Assembly: GCA_030374735.1 (NCBI GenBank)
Contig: JASCIV010000054.1
Location: forward strand, 1 to 57,621
Source: Gracilaria caudata
Lineage: Eukaryota > Rhodophyta > Florideophyceae > Gracilariales > Gracilariaceae
Reading direction: 5' to 3'
Length of the DNA: 57,621 bases
Shown here: piece by piece, positions 48,350 to 57,621 of the stretch
Numbering within the stretch: the stretch's first letter is position 1
How the letters are laid out: the number at the start of each line of letters is the position of its first letter
Translations under genes and position numbers: made by a program
The notes under the pieces: generated by a model
What the model saw: the letters and a program-made list of their open reading frames with translations, nothing else
The model's database searches: none
Told to the model about the DNA's origin: nothing

Positions 48350-50824
48350 ATGGGTTCTGTCACCGACGAAGACGTTCATCATCTACAGAAGTTCCTGGAG
48401 AGTCGCGAAGCAGTAAGCGTAGTCGATGCGATATCGATTGTCGCCCGCATTGTCGAAAATGCAGCGCGCCCAGATGCAGTATCTGAGTCTTCAATTAAAA
48501 TCGCCCGAGAAGTTCTAGCAGACCTGCATAGAAACCCGTCATCGAGAACAATTCCTAAACTCCTTGACATATGCATGGTGAACACTTCGTTTCAGGTTCT
48601 GGACGTGTTTATTCTTACTTCTGCCGCATGGAAAGCGTTGGTAGCTGCCTTTGTTTGCAAGGACGCCTCATTTTCCACAAAAACTGCTTTCGCCGTCATT
48701 CAGTGCGCTTTGCGGAGTGCTCTCATGATGCTAGTTCGCACCGTTTCCGTCCAACACGGGATAAGGTCCTCTGACCTGCCAGACATAGCTCGTTGCGTGA
48801 GGATCACCAAATTCTATTTGTTTAACGCAGCAAAATGTTCGAAGGCGCTGCTTTCGATGGAGAATCGAGATGATTCTTGCGCTGATGTTCTTGCCGATGC
48901 ACTTTCACATGCCATGCAGATAGTGGCGGTTACATCCCACATCTTGCTGTTCGACCCAGTTTTGGACTCATCAACCTTGTCAAACATTCAAACGGAGCTC
49001 TGTCCGACAGTGGGGACCATACTGGGATATATTTTCCGCATGGTCCATCACGCGTCAGACGATAAGTCTAGCTCTAAGGCAATTGCGTTATTCATAAAGT
49101 GTCGTGACAAGTTTGCGAAAACTTCCAACTTTCTGGCAAGCTGCTTTGAGGATATAACTCCTCATTCCTTTCTTCTTCTCGCAGTGCTTCACGTGATACG
49201 TTTAGAAGTCAGCGAAATTGGTCCCGAGGCCAGCAACTCTGCGCCTCTTGGCGATATGCTTGACCAAAGATGGTCATTCTTCAAAGATTGCTTGCTACCA
49301 ACTTTGTTTCAACTTTGTGAACAAGCGTATGCAGAACTCGTATTACTTCGGGAAAGAACAACCGGCCAAACATATTTAGACACGATTAGCTCGTCCGTCG
49401 CGCAGTGCATTGTCTTGGCATGTGGTTTACGGGCAAAAGAGGATGACCGCCTAGGCATGGTTTGCTTTCTTCTTCAACAAATAAGCGATACTATTCCTGC
49501 TTGTGCATGTATCGCACATGAAAGTCTGCAGAGTATGTACGACAATTCCTTTACTGACCAGGGTCGAGAGAATCTCATCGCAATGCTTTTGAGGTATCTA
49601 CGCGTGGCGTTCTCGATTGAGTCGTCTCATCTGGATAGCCGCTGGATTCCTCTCGTGACGGAGCTGCTTGCAAAGCACTTGGATCGCTTCGGAACCGAGA
49701 AAAAAGTATCCCATTTTCTGCAGTGGACACCGGGAGGGGGAAAGAGGGGAAACAGGAAAACCGAGAACGGGGGACCGGATCCATTATCGTTGCGGATATT
49801 GAGCTCGCTCACCACTCATATGATGAACCGGCTCAGGGAAGCTTCAAGCAATACTCAAGGAAAAGGTGGTGAACGCCAAGAAGAAAGCGAACTGTTTCAA
49901 AGGTTACTGACTTTCCTTATAGAGGACGAAGAAGAAAATCTTGCTCCAGACACGGTGAAGAAAAGCATATGCAAGATAGTCACCGGTGAACACGCCGGTC
50001 CTTGGGCTATCCAACTTATTCCGTTTGTGTCGGATGCAAAATCGGCGAATGCTATCGCTCTGCAACGCCTTTCTCAAGAAGCGAGTTTACCGGAAGTATG
50101 TGCGACTCTCAACGTCTTACAACCTTCATCTATGACATCGAAAGACATCGAATCAGTGTGCAAACTGTCAACATCGTTGCTAGACAGACATAGCTACCCC
50201 ATTGGACCAGCTATTGCTGCCTTTGTTTCTAAGTCGTCTTCCATGCTCCATGGGTCGGTATCCGTTGCTGATTGGCAGTACTTGAGCGGTGCACTTGACC
50301 GCACGGTCATGAACGTTTCGGCGGCAACGAGAAAAGATCCACATTGGTCTGTCATATCAAATTTGACTTTGTACCACGCAGCGGTTACCTTATCACATAT
50401 ACGCTCACTTTCCATTCCTCACAAAGATAGAAAGACTCTAATTACGCTGCCTGACCGCATCTTGCCGTTGGCCGAAGAGGCGCTGGAGAGACTCAAGATT
50501 TCTAAAAACGCCAGTCTAACCCTCGGCGGAAGAGGACTAGTAAACGAGAGGATGGCGGCAGAGCGCGAAATAAGGGTTGTCAGAGCCAGGGCTCGGACAT
50601 TCCGACATGGTGCGTGGGATCTCGATCTGGTGGACACTTTGCGAATGGCAAGGCTCGATATTTCGGAAACTCTATGTGACTTATTGAGCAGAAAAGTCAG
50701 TGGTAAGAATTATATCGAGGAGAAAGCAGAAATCCGAAGCTTGCAAGTTCTTCTTGACGTAGCCTCCCAGGTGGTCCCTGATGCCCACAATGATGCTCCT
50801 CCAACAACGTCTACATCTGCTTAG
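48350..50824 (+). CDS. Large alpha-helical repeat protein, unknown
   Basis: 824 residues in a single frame. The sequence is almost all helix-forming with regular Leu/Ile/Ala patterns, like a HEAT- or TPR-type solenoid. There is one charged Gly/Lys-rich loop at about 460-480 (GGGKRGNRKTENGG). No signal peptide, membrane helix, zinc or nucleotide-binding motif. Size and all-helical layout recall the FIGNL1-interacting regulator (FLIP/FIRRM) of plants and animals, but I have no diagnostic motif, so this is only a suggestion. The next gene starts about 860 bp downstream. Confidence 0.75.
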   Translation: MGSVTDEDVHHLQKFLESREAVSVVDAISIVARIVENAARPDAVSESSIKIAREVLADLHRNPSSRTIPKLLDICMVNTSFQVLDVFILTSAAWKALVAAFVCKDASFSTKTAFAVIQCALRSALMMLVRTVSVQHGIRSSDLPDIARCVRITKFYLFNAAKCSKALLSMENRDDSCADVLADALSHAMQIVAVTSHILLFDPVLDSSTLSNIQTELCPTVGTILGYIFRMVHHASDDKSSSKAIALFIKCRDKFAKTSNFLASCFEDITPHSFLLLAVLHVIRLEVSEIGPEASNSAPLGDMLDQRWSFFKDCLLPTLFQLCEQAYAELVLLRERTTGQTYLDTISSSVAQCIVLACGLRAKEDDRLGMVCFLLQQISDTIPACACIAHESLQSMYDNSFTDQGRENLIAMLLRYLRVAFSIESSHLDSRWIPLVTELLAKHLDRFGTEKKVSHFLQWTPGGGKRGNRKTENGGPDPLSLRILSSLTTHMMNRLREASSNTQGKGGERQEESELFQRLLTFLIEDEEENLAPDTVKKSICKIVTGEHAGPWAIQLIPFVSDAKSANAIALQRLSQEASLPEVCATLNVLQPSSMTSKDIESVCKLSTSLLDRHSYPIGPAIAAFVSKSSSMLHGSVSVADWQYLSGALDRTVMNVSAATRKDPHWSVISNLTLYHAAVTLSHIRSLSIPHKDRKTLITLPDRILPLAEEALERLKISKNASLTLGGRGLVNERMAAEREIRVVRARARTFRHGAWDLDLVDTLRMARLDISETLCDLLSRKVSGKNYIEEKAEIRSLQVLLDVASQVVPDAHNDAPPTTSTSA

Positions 50825-51681
50825 TGCACAAAACCGGTAAACCACAAACCGTACAATTGCTTTGGCCTTTATCCTCCCATACCCAGCGTGCGTGAGCCCG
50901 GTTTTAGATGATGAAGTTGTCATTCCGCATCTCGCTAGATGGTTCCGAGAGAGCGAGAGGGGCGAGGGAATTTTAGGAGCGTTTGTTGAACGCCTTTGGG
51001 GCCGTTTCGGAATAAATGTCTCTGCTGGACTTCAGTCATCATCCTTAAACATCATCAACCTCATCCTCTCATTGTAGACTCGACAAGGGTTACGAAGGGT
51101 AACTATGAATGAATGATACCAAGGAGGAACGTTCCAATGCGATATATGATACCCAGAAGCGATCGCGTTTAGCGTTCTACACCCCTTCCTAGTAGCTTTT
51201 ACTGGATTTCTGTCTAAAATACGAGGGTAGATTTGTATTGCAATGACAACCACGTGTGGACTTTGCACTGGAGATCAAACCTCAGCCCAACCTCGTCTTC
51301 GGAAGGCTCTAAGATACTCGGAGACGGTATGCCTATCTGACCGTTTCCGGTTGCAGTTCTCTTCTTCCAGTGGTATTCTTGGTACAGGACCTTCGTTTCG
51401 CAACTTACGTGGCTCCTTGAAAACCTTTTCTGCGGCAGAACCCTTGTTTTCAGCAGGCGATTTTCTTCGCACACTCCAAAGGTTTTGCGCCGAGTGTTGT
51501 ACAGAAACAACCTTGGATAGATACAGTTCTGTAACTGCCAGCTAGAGACATTCATTTGCCTCTGGTTCGCGCTTGCTCCAGGGCATTAGTTTCGTCAACG
51601 CATGAAGAACAAACCGGAATTTGGCAGTGTCTCACACATCCACCCTAAAACCAAACTGAAATCAAGCTTTGGTTGACCTCG
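50825..51681. other. Intergenic with a doubtful small frame
   Basis: About 860 bp. An ATG frame at 51243-51545 (100 residues, CGLC at the start and CAECC near the end) overlaps an equally long minus-strand ATG frame, so neither is called. Nothing else recognised. Confidence 0.4.
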
Positions 51682-54039
51682 ATGTCTGCCTTCATTCACG
51701 TGGTGGTGGCATGGTTACCAGGTCGGCACAATTTTAGCTCACATTGCCAATCCTTTCGACCAAATGTTGGAAAACGGCCTCAAAGAAGTGTGAATATCTT
51801 TATGGCGAGACAGACTAACTCTGCGAGCGATCGATATTTTGATGACGGTAGTTCTAGCAGGCGCAAGAACACATCCGGTAATGAGAAGAAAGGGAATTCA
51901 GGTGGGCGAGCGCGCGACGAAGACCCTGTCACCGAAATGACTAGGTATGATCCCCCTAGTCCTTATAGCGATTTAGGTGCCCCGCCATCTGAAGCCAGAG
52001 ATTTCTATGGATGGTCCGATGAAGACGAAGAATACGTCCGCCACTTTCGCGAACTGGACCTCACCTACAGAGCGCCTTCGGTTGTGACGCCAAAGGACCT
52101 TGAGCCTATTCCACGGCCTCTGGACCGAGACGGAAATCCCGTCATGTACGCTGCTGCGGTGCGCTATGATGAAGACACTAGAGAATGGGTGCCCACCACC
52201 GAGGAAGAAGAGGAATTGTTGAGGACACCTTCTCCTATCGTTGATCCATATTTCATCACTGAGGCTGGTGAAGGGGAGTCTCCCACATCTCTGAGAATCA
52301 AAGTATTCCGAAGCGATGTACTTGACGGAGATTCGGGCGACGGGATATCGTTTTCTAGCGGCAATCCAGAACTTGAACATCCTCATCCAAGTACTCCTTC
52401 AGAACATCGACGACGACCGCTACGACTGCCACCCGGGGGTTGGAGGGTGGTGCATCTGGGCACTTCTTCTGCAATTCCGACTCGGAAGCGAAATGTGTCA
52501 TCGACTGCGTTTATAGCTCAGCCCTCGAACGTGTTAGGCGACAAGAGAGAGCCTTCTATGTTTCTCGTTGATGCTGGAGAAAATACAGACTGGCAACTGA
52601 GAGATTGCGACTGGTGCATGACGCATGGGTTTCGATGGATTCGAGCAATTTTTATCACTCATCTTCACGGTGACCATATATACGGTCTGCCCGTTTTGTT
52701 GAATAACATAGGGAGATATGCACAGTTTCGGCGTCGATTAGCGTTGGAAAGTGGGGATGTGGATTCAGAGCCTGTCATACGAATATATGGTCCGTATGGA
52801 ACTCGTGGCTTCGTAAGATCAAGCTTGTATTGGACAAACCCACTAGGAGTGCGATTCTCCGTCTCTGAGCTTATTCCTCGCGCGAACGATTTTGTTCATA
52901 TAAAACCATGGGAGGATATCCCGGAGGGCGGAAAGATTTATGTTGCGGAATGCGGAAGTCGTGATGTGCAAGAAGGGTCGGGCATAGACTTGAATCGAGA
53001 ATGTGCTCCTCCTCATCCGGAGGAAGTTCGCGTGGATGACGTGCATGCAAGTGAGGATGGATTATGGCACGTTTGGAAGCAAGATGATGAGGAAATGCGA
53101 CTGGAGATCGTTGCAGCCCCATTGCGACATCGATTGCCATGTTTTGGTTATGTGTTCAGAGAACCGCTTTATGACGATGCCAGTTCCGAAGAAGAAGTTG
53201 AAATTGGAGAACTCAGAGGTGAACATGGGCAGGTGGGGCTGAATGGGACGAGCAGAAGGACGGCAAAAGGCAACGGCGTAAACGTAGTGCAAGACGGTGT
53301 GACGTTTGAGATCGACATGAAAAAGGCACGCGAATTAGGCGTGTATGGATCGCAATTTAAAGTGTTGAGAAGCGGACGTTCTATCACTGTTTCAAAGACT
53401 GGGGTGGTAGTTCGACCGGAAGACGTTGCAATTCGATCGGAAGCAAGTGACGTGGAAGAATCTGTGGGTAAGACTGATAAGTTGAATAAGAAGCCACAGT
53501 TGGGGGAGAATTCAAAGAAGAAAGCATTCGCGAGAAGCGCCACGATTCTTGGCGATACGTGCGACTCAAGCGCGATTGCAGGGGCTGCAGCAAACACAGA
53601 CCTGTTGGTGCATGAGGCCACTTTCACACACGCTCTGAGAGCAAAAGCACGATTGTCAATGCATAGTACAGCTCGAATGGCCGGAGCGTTTGGAAAGCGT
53701 ATCGGCGCGAAGAAAATCGCTCTCACACACTTTTCAAGCAGATTTGAGGGGTTGCTGATGACTCAGAATGATGGCGGAAAGGGAACATTTCATGATTGTG
53801 AGGAAGACGAAGACGAAGATGAGGATGAGGATGAGGATCTTACGAATGTGAACTTTCTGGTGGCCGAGGCGAAACAGGGGTATGGGGATGGGAAGGTCGT
53901 CATCGTTGCTGCGGAGGACTTTATGGAGCATGATATTTTGCCGGTTGATGCGGAGAAGGGTGGCAGCGTGGAAGTGGGAGAGAATAGTGATGCAGTGAGT
54001 GATTTAGTTAGGGAGAAGGAAATGATTAACGACTGTTGA
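51682..54039 (+). CDS. RNase Z (tRNA 3' processing endonuclease)
   Basis: 785 residues from ATG 51682. The N-terminus (about 1-45) is basic and hydrophobic like an organellar leader, followed by about 200 acidic, disordered residues. The metallo-beta-lactamase core follows: HLGTSSAIPT, FLVDAGENTDWQ, the metal motif HLHGDH (about 327-332), PLRHRLPCFGYVF, TILGDTCDS, VHEATF, H-S-T and LTHFSSRF. All zinc ligands of tRNase Z appear present. One half only, as in short RNase Z, but with large acidic insertions, including a DEDEDEDED run near the C-terminus (microsatellite at 53808-53838). Reaction: cuts 3' trailers from pre-tRNAs. Organelle or nucleus cannot be decided. Confidence 0.93.
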   Translation: MSAFIHVVVAWLPGRHNFSSHCQSFRPNVGKRPQRSVNIFMARQTNSASDRYFDDGSSSRRKNTSGNEKKGNSGGRARDEDPVTEMTRYDPPSPYSDLGAPPSEARDFYGWSDEDEEYVRHFRELDLTYRAPSVVTPKDLEPIPRPLDRDGNPVMYAAAVRYDEDTREWVPTTEEEEELLRTPSPIVDPYFITEAGEGESPTSLRIKVFRSDVLDGDSGDGISFSSGNPELEHPHPSTPSEHRRRPLRLPPGGWRVVHLGTSSAIPTRKRNVSSTAFIAQPSNVLGDKREPSMFLVDAGENTDWQLRDCDWCMTHGFRWIRAIFITHLHGDHIYGLPVLLNNIGRYAQFRRRLALESGDVDSEPVIRIYGPYGTRGFVRSSLYWTNPLGVRFSVSELIPRANDFVHIKPWEDIPEGGKIYVAECGSRDVQEGSGIDLNRECAPPHPEEVRVDDVHASEDGLWHVWKQDDEEMRLEIVAAPLRHRLPCFGYVFREPLYDDASSEEEVEIGELRGEHGQVGLNGTSRRTAKGNGVNVVQDGVTFEIDMKKARELGVYGSQFKVLRSGRSITVSKTGVVVRPEDVAIRSEASDVEESVGKTDKLNKKPQLGENSKKKAFARSATILGDTCDSSAIAGAAANTDLLVHEATFTHALRAKARLSMHSTARMAGAFGKRIGAKKIALTHFSSRFEGLLMTQNDGGKGTFHDCEEDEDEDEDEDEDLTNVNFLVAEAKQGYGDGKVVIVAAEDFMEHDILPVDAEKGGSVEVGENSDAVSDLVREKEMINDC

Positions 54040-54980
54040 CTGGAGTGTGCGAGCTGAGGCGCACTTTAGCACGTTGTTGCTATCGGAATCGTAAACGCGT
54101 CAATCGAGATGTGTGAAGGAAGAAGGGTTTGATGTGTTTGGTTCCGTGTACTCCAAAAGAGAGTGCGAGTGTGTATTATTCCTGGCTAGCTTTGTGCTCA
54201 ATCGGGACTGCCATGTACGATAAGTTTTAGCATCGCAAGCAGTAAAGAAGAGCGTTAATCGCTCTAAAGCTGAGTGAGTTCTCTTCTCTCCCACAAGAAC
54301 TATAGCACTTTATGACGCAAAGAGAGGCAGCAGTGCTCTATCAATTGTTAGTTGGACACACATCTTGTTTGCACTCAATGGGATCTCACCTGGATCTCAG
54401 CTGTTGACAAAAGAAGATGGTGCGCAATTGTCTATCTGGTGCTTTGAGTGATGTCCATCACTATGTCCTGAGGTGTCCCGATAGAAAACATTCAAGAGGA
54501 CCCCTGCAAGGTGTTATTGTTGTTGACATCATTTCGAGGTTGCCTGAAAAAGGGTACTTGCCTACTATAGGAGAGAGCGGTTCTGTTAGCAGAAACGCTC
54601 CGCACTTTATTCTAATCAAGGTAGTGCGCCTATAAAAGAAAGAGAGAGAGAGAGGGGAGGGAGGGATTGCTGGCCTCCGTAACGAAGTCGTTCTAGAGAA
54701 ATGGTGGTGAACATAGGTTAATTTAATGGGGCAAAAGTGGCCTTTTTGGCGCGTGTGAGAAGGTGTTGATCAAGTGCGCTTCTTCATCATCTTGAACAGT
54801 GCTGGCTTCCTTTGGAGATCCTGACGCTGATCCGTTTCGCTTTCCAAAAGGGAAGTCAGGCACACCACGCACGGGAAGGCGGATCGCATGTGACCAACCG
54901 CGCTTCTGCCGGTGTCTCTCAACACAAGTTCATCTTCACTCAACGACAGCTCATCGCCGCCCGAGGATCAACTCGTACAA
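54040..54980. other. Intergenic with TATA and GA repeat
   Basis: About 940 bp. TATAAAAG at 54631 and a (GA)n microsatellite at 54639-54655 precede the mitochondrial-type gene by about 330 bp. Short plus-strand frames (54417-54635) are not recognised. Confidence 0.4.
54631..54638 (+). promoter_or_regulatory. TATA box followed by GA microsatellite
   Basis: TATAAAAG, then AAGAGAGAGAGAGAG. About 345 bp upstream of ATG 54981. Good core-promoter match, but the long implied leader leaves some doubt. Confidence 0.45.
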
Positions 54981-55718
54981 ATGATTCGCATCACGCGTCA
55001 TCTGAGACAAGTGCGCCCAACGCGTTGCACCCGAACGCTATGCACAACATCATCACGCGCTGACACAAGCGCCGCAACCGCCGTCACTCGCAAGCAATTG
55101 TTGTACATTCCTCGCAAGACAAAGGAAGAAATGATGGCATTGCATGAGGAAGACGCGAAGCGATGGAACAGCACCACGTTATCCAAACGCTTCGGTGCAC
55201 AGATTGAGAATGTACAAAGTTTATTGAAATTGTATGCGCTTCGCAAGCATCGAGAGAAACAGTTTGAGGCATGTGGGGCGGAAGAACGCAAACGAATTGA
55301 AGATATGAGGGAAAAGATGTTGGAGTCGTGGAGTGAATTGCCAGAGTTTATGATGCGTACCAGACATATTGCGGACGCGAGTCGTTTTGTGAGAGGTGAG
55401 AATGACTTGGAACAGCAAGAGCAGGAAGAAGAGGCTCTGGAAGGTGGTGATGAAGTGGAGGTTGAGGAGCAGGAGGAGGTTACAAATAGCAAGTGGGGAG
55501 CGTTTCTGGAGAAGCAGATTGAAAGCGCGGAGCCCGATACAAGTAGAAAGTGTACGTATGCATTCGTGGAGATTGGAAAGCGAGACGAGAACGTTCGAAG
55601 GGCAGTATGGATCAGAGAAGGAGACAGTGGGCGACTGCGACTAGCAGACGACGCAGAACGCGCATTACTTCTCAACCAAGTACGCGCCAAAGATAGCGAA
55701 GCGTTCAGCAGCAAGTAA
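54981..55718 (+). CDS. Mitochondrial-type protein, possible ribosome factor
   Basis: 245 residues from ATG 54981; the frame is open upstream but starts with GTG there. Residues 1-35 are Arg/Thr-rich with no acids, a mitochondrial presequence. The following stretch (YIPRKTKEEMMALHEEDAKRW..LSKRFGAQIENVQSLLKLYALRKH) has the shape of a helix-turn-helix-like segment seen in mitochondrial ribosome-associated proteins of the EMR1/neugrin type. The middle is acidic (EEEALEGGDEVEVEEQEE). The C-terminal part reads like a small beta domain (CTYAFVEIGKRD..RRAVWIREGDSG). Family assignment is tentative. Confidence 0.6.
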   Translation: MIRITRHLRQVRPTRCTRTLCTTSSRADTSAATAVTRKQLLYIPRKTKEEMMALHEEDAKRWNSTTLSKRFGAQIENVQSLLKLYALRKHREKQFEACGAEERKRIEDMREKMLESWSELPEFMMRTRHIADASRFVRGENDLEQQEQEEEALEGGDEVEVEEQEEVTNSKWGAFLEKQIESAEPDTSRKCTYAFVEIGKRDENVRRAVWIREGDSGRLRLADDAERALLLNQVRAKDSEAFSSK

Positions 55719-56382
55719 AAAGCGAACGCTTCTTCATCGTGGTTATCTCATGCAAAAGCTACAAAGCAACAAAATAGCGGTCTGACTGTGCTGCGTGCCG
55801 CAATCGCGGGGACGTGCCCACGCAATCGCACGGTCTTCTACGCTGTGCGCTGACGCACAAAGCCTCTATCCTGCTCAGCACGCAGACACAATGTCATCAC
55901 CCACGCTTGAGTTGAGTGTCAATTCTAGGAGAATTGGCTAGAAGATGACCTATAGTCTGATCCCGACTAGTACGGTCATGTCAACCGACGCTTTCGTCGG
56001 CGCTATTTAAACCGGACGACCCCAGAGGGACGCGGCGCGGAGGTACCGGGTTCGAAGCGCGGCGCGCGCGCAGCCGCTGCTTACAGCGCTACCACGTGCT
56101 GACACACAGGGCGCGCGCTGCAAACAAAAAAAGGTGCGGTGCGTGGCTGGTGACTTGAGAACCGCCCCACAAACGATCAAACGTCGAGCGCCAGAGCTCA
56201 AAGTCGAGCGCAAAGATACAACACGCCATCAGAAACACCACGCGCAGCTCTTCTCGAAGCCAAAACAGTCACCGTCTTCCAAACCTTTTTCGCTTCGCTC
56301 CTGCGCGCGCCGTTCCCGCCGCGCCGCCAATTTTGCGTCCGCGCTCGCCCGCGTGCGCGTCTATAAAACAAAGCAGCCAACG
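55719..56382. other. Intergenic and promoter of HAD gene
   Basis: About 660 bp, very GC-rich from 56020. TATAAAA at 56362 is only about 20 bp upstream of the first in-frame ATG of the HAD gene, which suggests transcription or translation may start further downstream. GGGTTCGAAGC near 56049 was checked as a tRNA B box and failed. Confidence 0.4.
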
Positions 56383-57330
56383 ATGAAGCGAACGCGCGCG
56401 GCGCCAGCGTACCTGGGCGTGCCGCCGTCTTCGTCGTCCATCTGTTCGTCGCAACGCGTGGCCATCTCCCATACCACGCACACGCGCCTCAAACACGTGG
56501 CGGCGAAGCGTTTTCGCGGCGTGGGCAGCATCTCCAAACTGGGCACCATCGTGCTGGACAACTACCTCGGGCACATGGAACGCGCGTACTTTGGACGCGC
56601 GCGCGCGCGCTGTTGCGCGAGTGTACCGCAGCATCGACGCGATTACGACGCGGTGTTGTTCGACATGGATGGCGTGTTGTGCGACTCGGAGATGGCCAGT
56701 CGACACGCCGCGGTGTCGGTGTTTCGTCAGTTCTACAACGTGCACGTGAACGCAGACGATTTCGCACCGTTCACCGGCACGGGCGAGGCAAACTTTCTGG
56801 CCGGCGTTGCAAACGTCTACAACGTGAGCGCGTTCGACGCCGAAAAGGCGAAGCAACAATTTTTCCAGCTGTACATTGACGGCGGCTACGTGAACGAACT
56901 GAGCTCGTTTCCCGGCGTGCACGGCCTGGTGGCGCGCGTGAAGCAACTGGGACTCAAGGTAGCGGTGGCGTCCTCCGCGGACCGCGTCAAGGTGGACGCC
57001 AATCTGGCCGCCATTGGGCTGCCGCGCGACAGCTTCGACTACGTGACGAGCGGCGACGAAATCGCGCGCAAGAAGCCCGCGCCCGACGTGTTTCTGCGCG
57101 CGGCGGCGCAGCTGCACGTGGCGGCGGAGCGGTGCGTGGTGGTGGAGGACGCGGTGGCGGGCGTGCAGGCGGCGAAGAGCGCGGGCATGAGATGCATCGC
57201 GGTGAGCACCAGTCTGCACGCAGACGCGCTGCGACAGGCGGGCGCGGACGTGGTGCGCGCGGAGCCGGCGCTCATCGAGGTGGTGGATGTGTTTGGACGC
57301 GACGTGTTTGGCGACGCGCCGCAGCAGTAA
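56383..57330 (+). CDS. SOQ1-type HAD phosphatase, plastid
   Basis: 315 residues from ATG 56383; a later Met (about residue 65) is possible because a TATA box lies just upstream of the first. The leader is Arg/Ser/Thr-rich, consistent with a transit peptide. HAD motifs: I (VLFDMDGVLCDSE, about 96-108), II (VASSADRVKVDANLAAIGLP), III (KKPAPDVF) and IV (VVEDAVAGVQAAKSAGMRCIAV). PFTGTGEANFLAGVANV in the cap is diagnostic of the HAD domain of SOQ1 (suppressor of quenching 1). Known: plant SOQ1 is HAD plus thioredoxin-like plus NHL and prevents slow photoprotective quenching. Here the HAD domain stands alone. A beta-phosphoglucomutase-like role is the alternative. Confidence 0.88.
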   Translation: MKRTRAAPAYLGVPPSSSSICSSQRVAISHTTHTRLKHVAAKRFRGVGSISKLGTIVLDNYLGHMERAYFGRARARCCASVPQHRRDYDAVLFDMDGVLCDSEMASRHAAVSVFRQFYNVHVNADDFAPFTGTGEANFLAGVANVYNVSAFDAEKAKQQFFQLYIDGGYVNELSSFPGVHGLVARVKQLGLKVAVASSADRVKVDANLAAIGLPRDSFDYVTSGDEIARKKPAPDVFLRAAAQLHVAAERCVVVEDAVAGVQAAKSAGMRCIAVSTSLHADALRQAGADVVRAEPALIEVVDVFGRDVFGDAPQQ

Positions 57331-57621
57331 AAAAAAACGGGGCAGCAGCAGCGGGGAGCTGGCAGCGCTGCACAGCTGTTGCACGTGCGTGGCGCACGCG
57401 CGCGCGTTGTTTTTGTGGCGCGCGCGCGTCGCGCAGTACGCTTGTCGTCGCGTGCGCACGTGTGTGCTGGCGCGCGCGCTTGCCGCGTGTGCCCACGCGG
57501 CGCACGTTTTGCACTTGCTTTGCACTTGCTGCGTTTCACCGTGCGCAACTCTCCCCCCGCCCGCGCGCGCGCGCCGCTGTGTCTGTCCCCTGTCCTGCGT
57601 TCCCCCACCCGCTCTCCCCGC
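57331..57621. other. GC-rich end of window
   Basis: About 290 bp of GCGC-rich and CCCC-rich sequence following the HAD stop codon. It includes alternating GCGCGCGC runs near 57399-57480. No gene or clear terminator seen. Confidence 0.4.

Noticed and set aside
51243..51545. Small plus-strand CDS of 100 aa
   Set aside because: A minus-strand ATG frame of similar length overlaps it and neither shows a recognisable feature.
56045..56060. GGGTTCGAAGC as a tRNA T-arm
   Set aside because: The flanks do not form a T-stem and no cloverleaf fits.
56269..57525. Minus-strand frame of 418 aa
   Set aside because: Antisense to the HAD phosphatase; His/Arg/Ala-rich with no domain, as expected from the GC-rich coding strand.

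Overview
This window looks like nuclear DNA of a photosynthetic eukaryote, most probably a red alga (Rhodophyta). Genes lie on both strands, and most are single uninterrupted frames with eukaryotic start contexts. Several products carry plastid or mitochondrial leaders. CURT1, a plastid transketolase and an SOQ1-type HAD phosphatase point to a chloroplast. The few introns I could place are short (75-137 bp) with GT..AG ends. The intron-poor structure and the transit peptides with an early Phe favour a rhodophyte over a green alga, but this is inference. I found no rRNA, convincing tRNA, CRISPR array, transposase or reverse transcriptase.

Layout. 1-2.1 kb: repeats and a 56-bp palindrome. 2.1-5.0 kb: a conserved unknown protein and two small membrane proteins. 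5.2-18.7 kb: a run rich in nuclear factors. It holds three tandem paralogues with an N-terminal SUMO-interacting-like motif and a shared Cys/His module, then SNF5 (SWI/SNF), a secreted-type membrane protein, a WD40 protein, Su(z)12 (PRC2) and two paralogous spliced C2H2 zinc-finger genes. 18.7-21.9 kb: gene-poor. 21.9-28.5 kb: a TFIIIC90-like subunit, CURT1, a small mitochondrial membrane protein, a type I membrane protein and the DDX6/Dhh1 helicase. 28.5-32.7 kb: gene-poor with several hairpins. 32.7-43.4 kb: SIL1/Fes1-like exchange factor, transketolase, a double AAA ATPase, an unresolved spliced locus, a zinc alcohol dehydrogenase and a histidine phosphatase. 44.4-57.3 kb: a TFIIIC beta (GTF3C2)-like WD protein, a putative glycosyltransferase, a large helical protein, RNase Z, a small mitochondrial protein and the SOQ1-type HAD hydrolase.

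Themes. Chromatin and Pol III transcription are over-represented: SNF5, Su(z)12, two TFIIIC-like subunits, and a histidine phosphatase of the fold found in yeast TFIIIC tau55. The most novel-looking item is the tandem SIM/Cys-module family at 5.2-9.0 kb. A second recurring feature is isolated, very stable hairpins in intergenic DNA, including one three-way-junction fold at 43.58-43.70 kb. Domain calls come from reading the translations; none was checked against a database.
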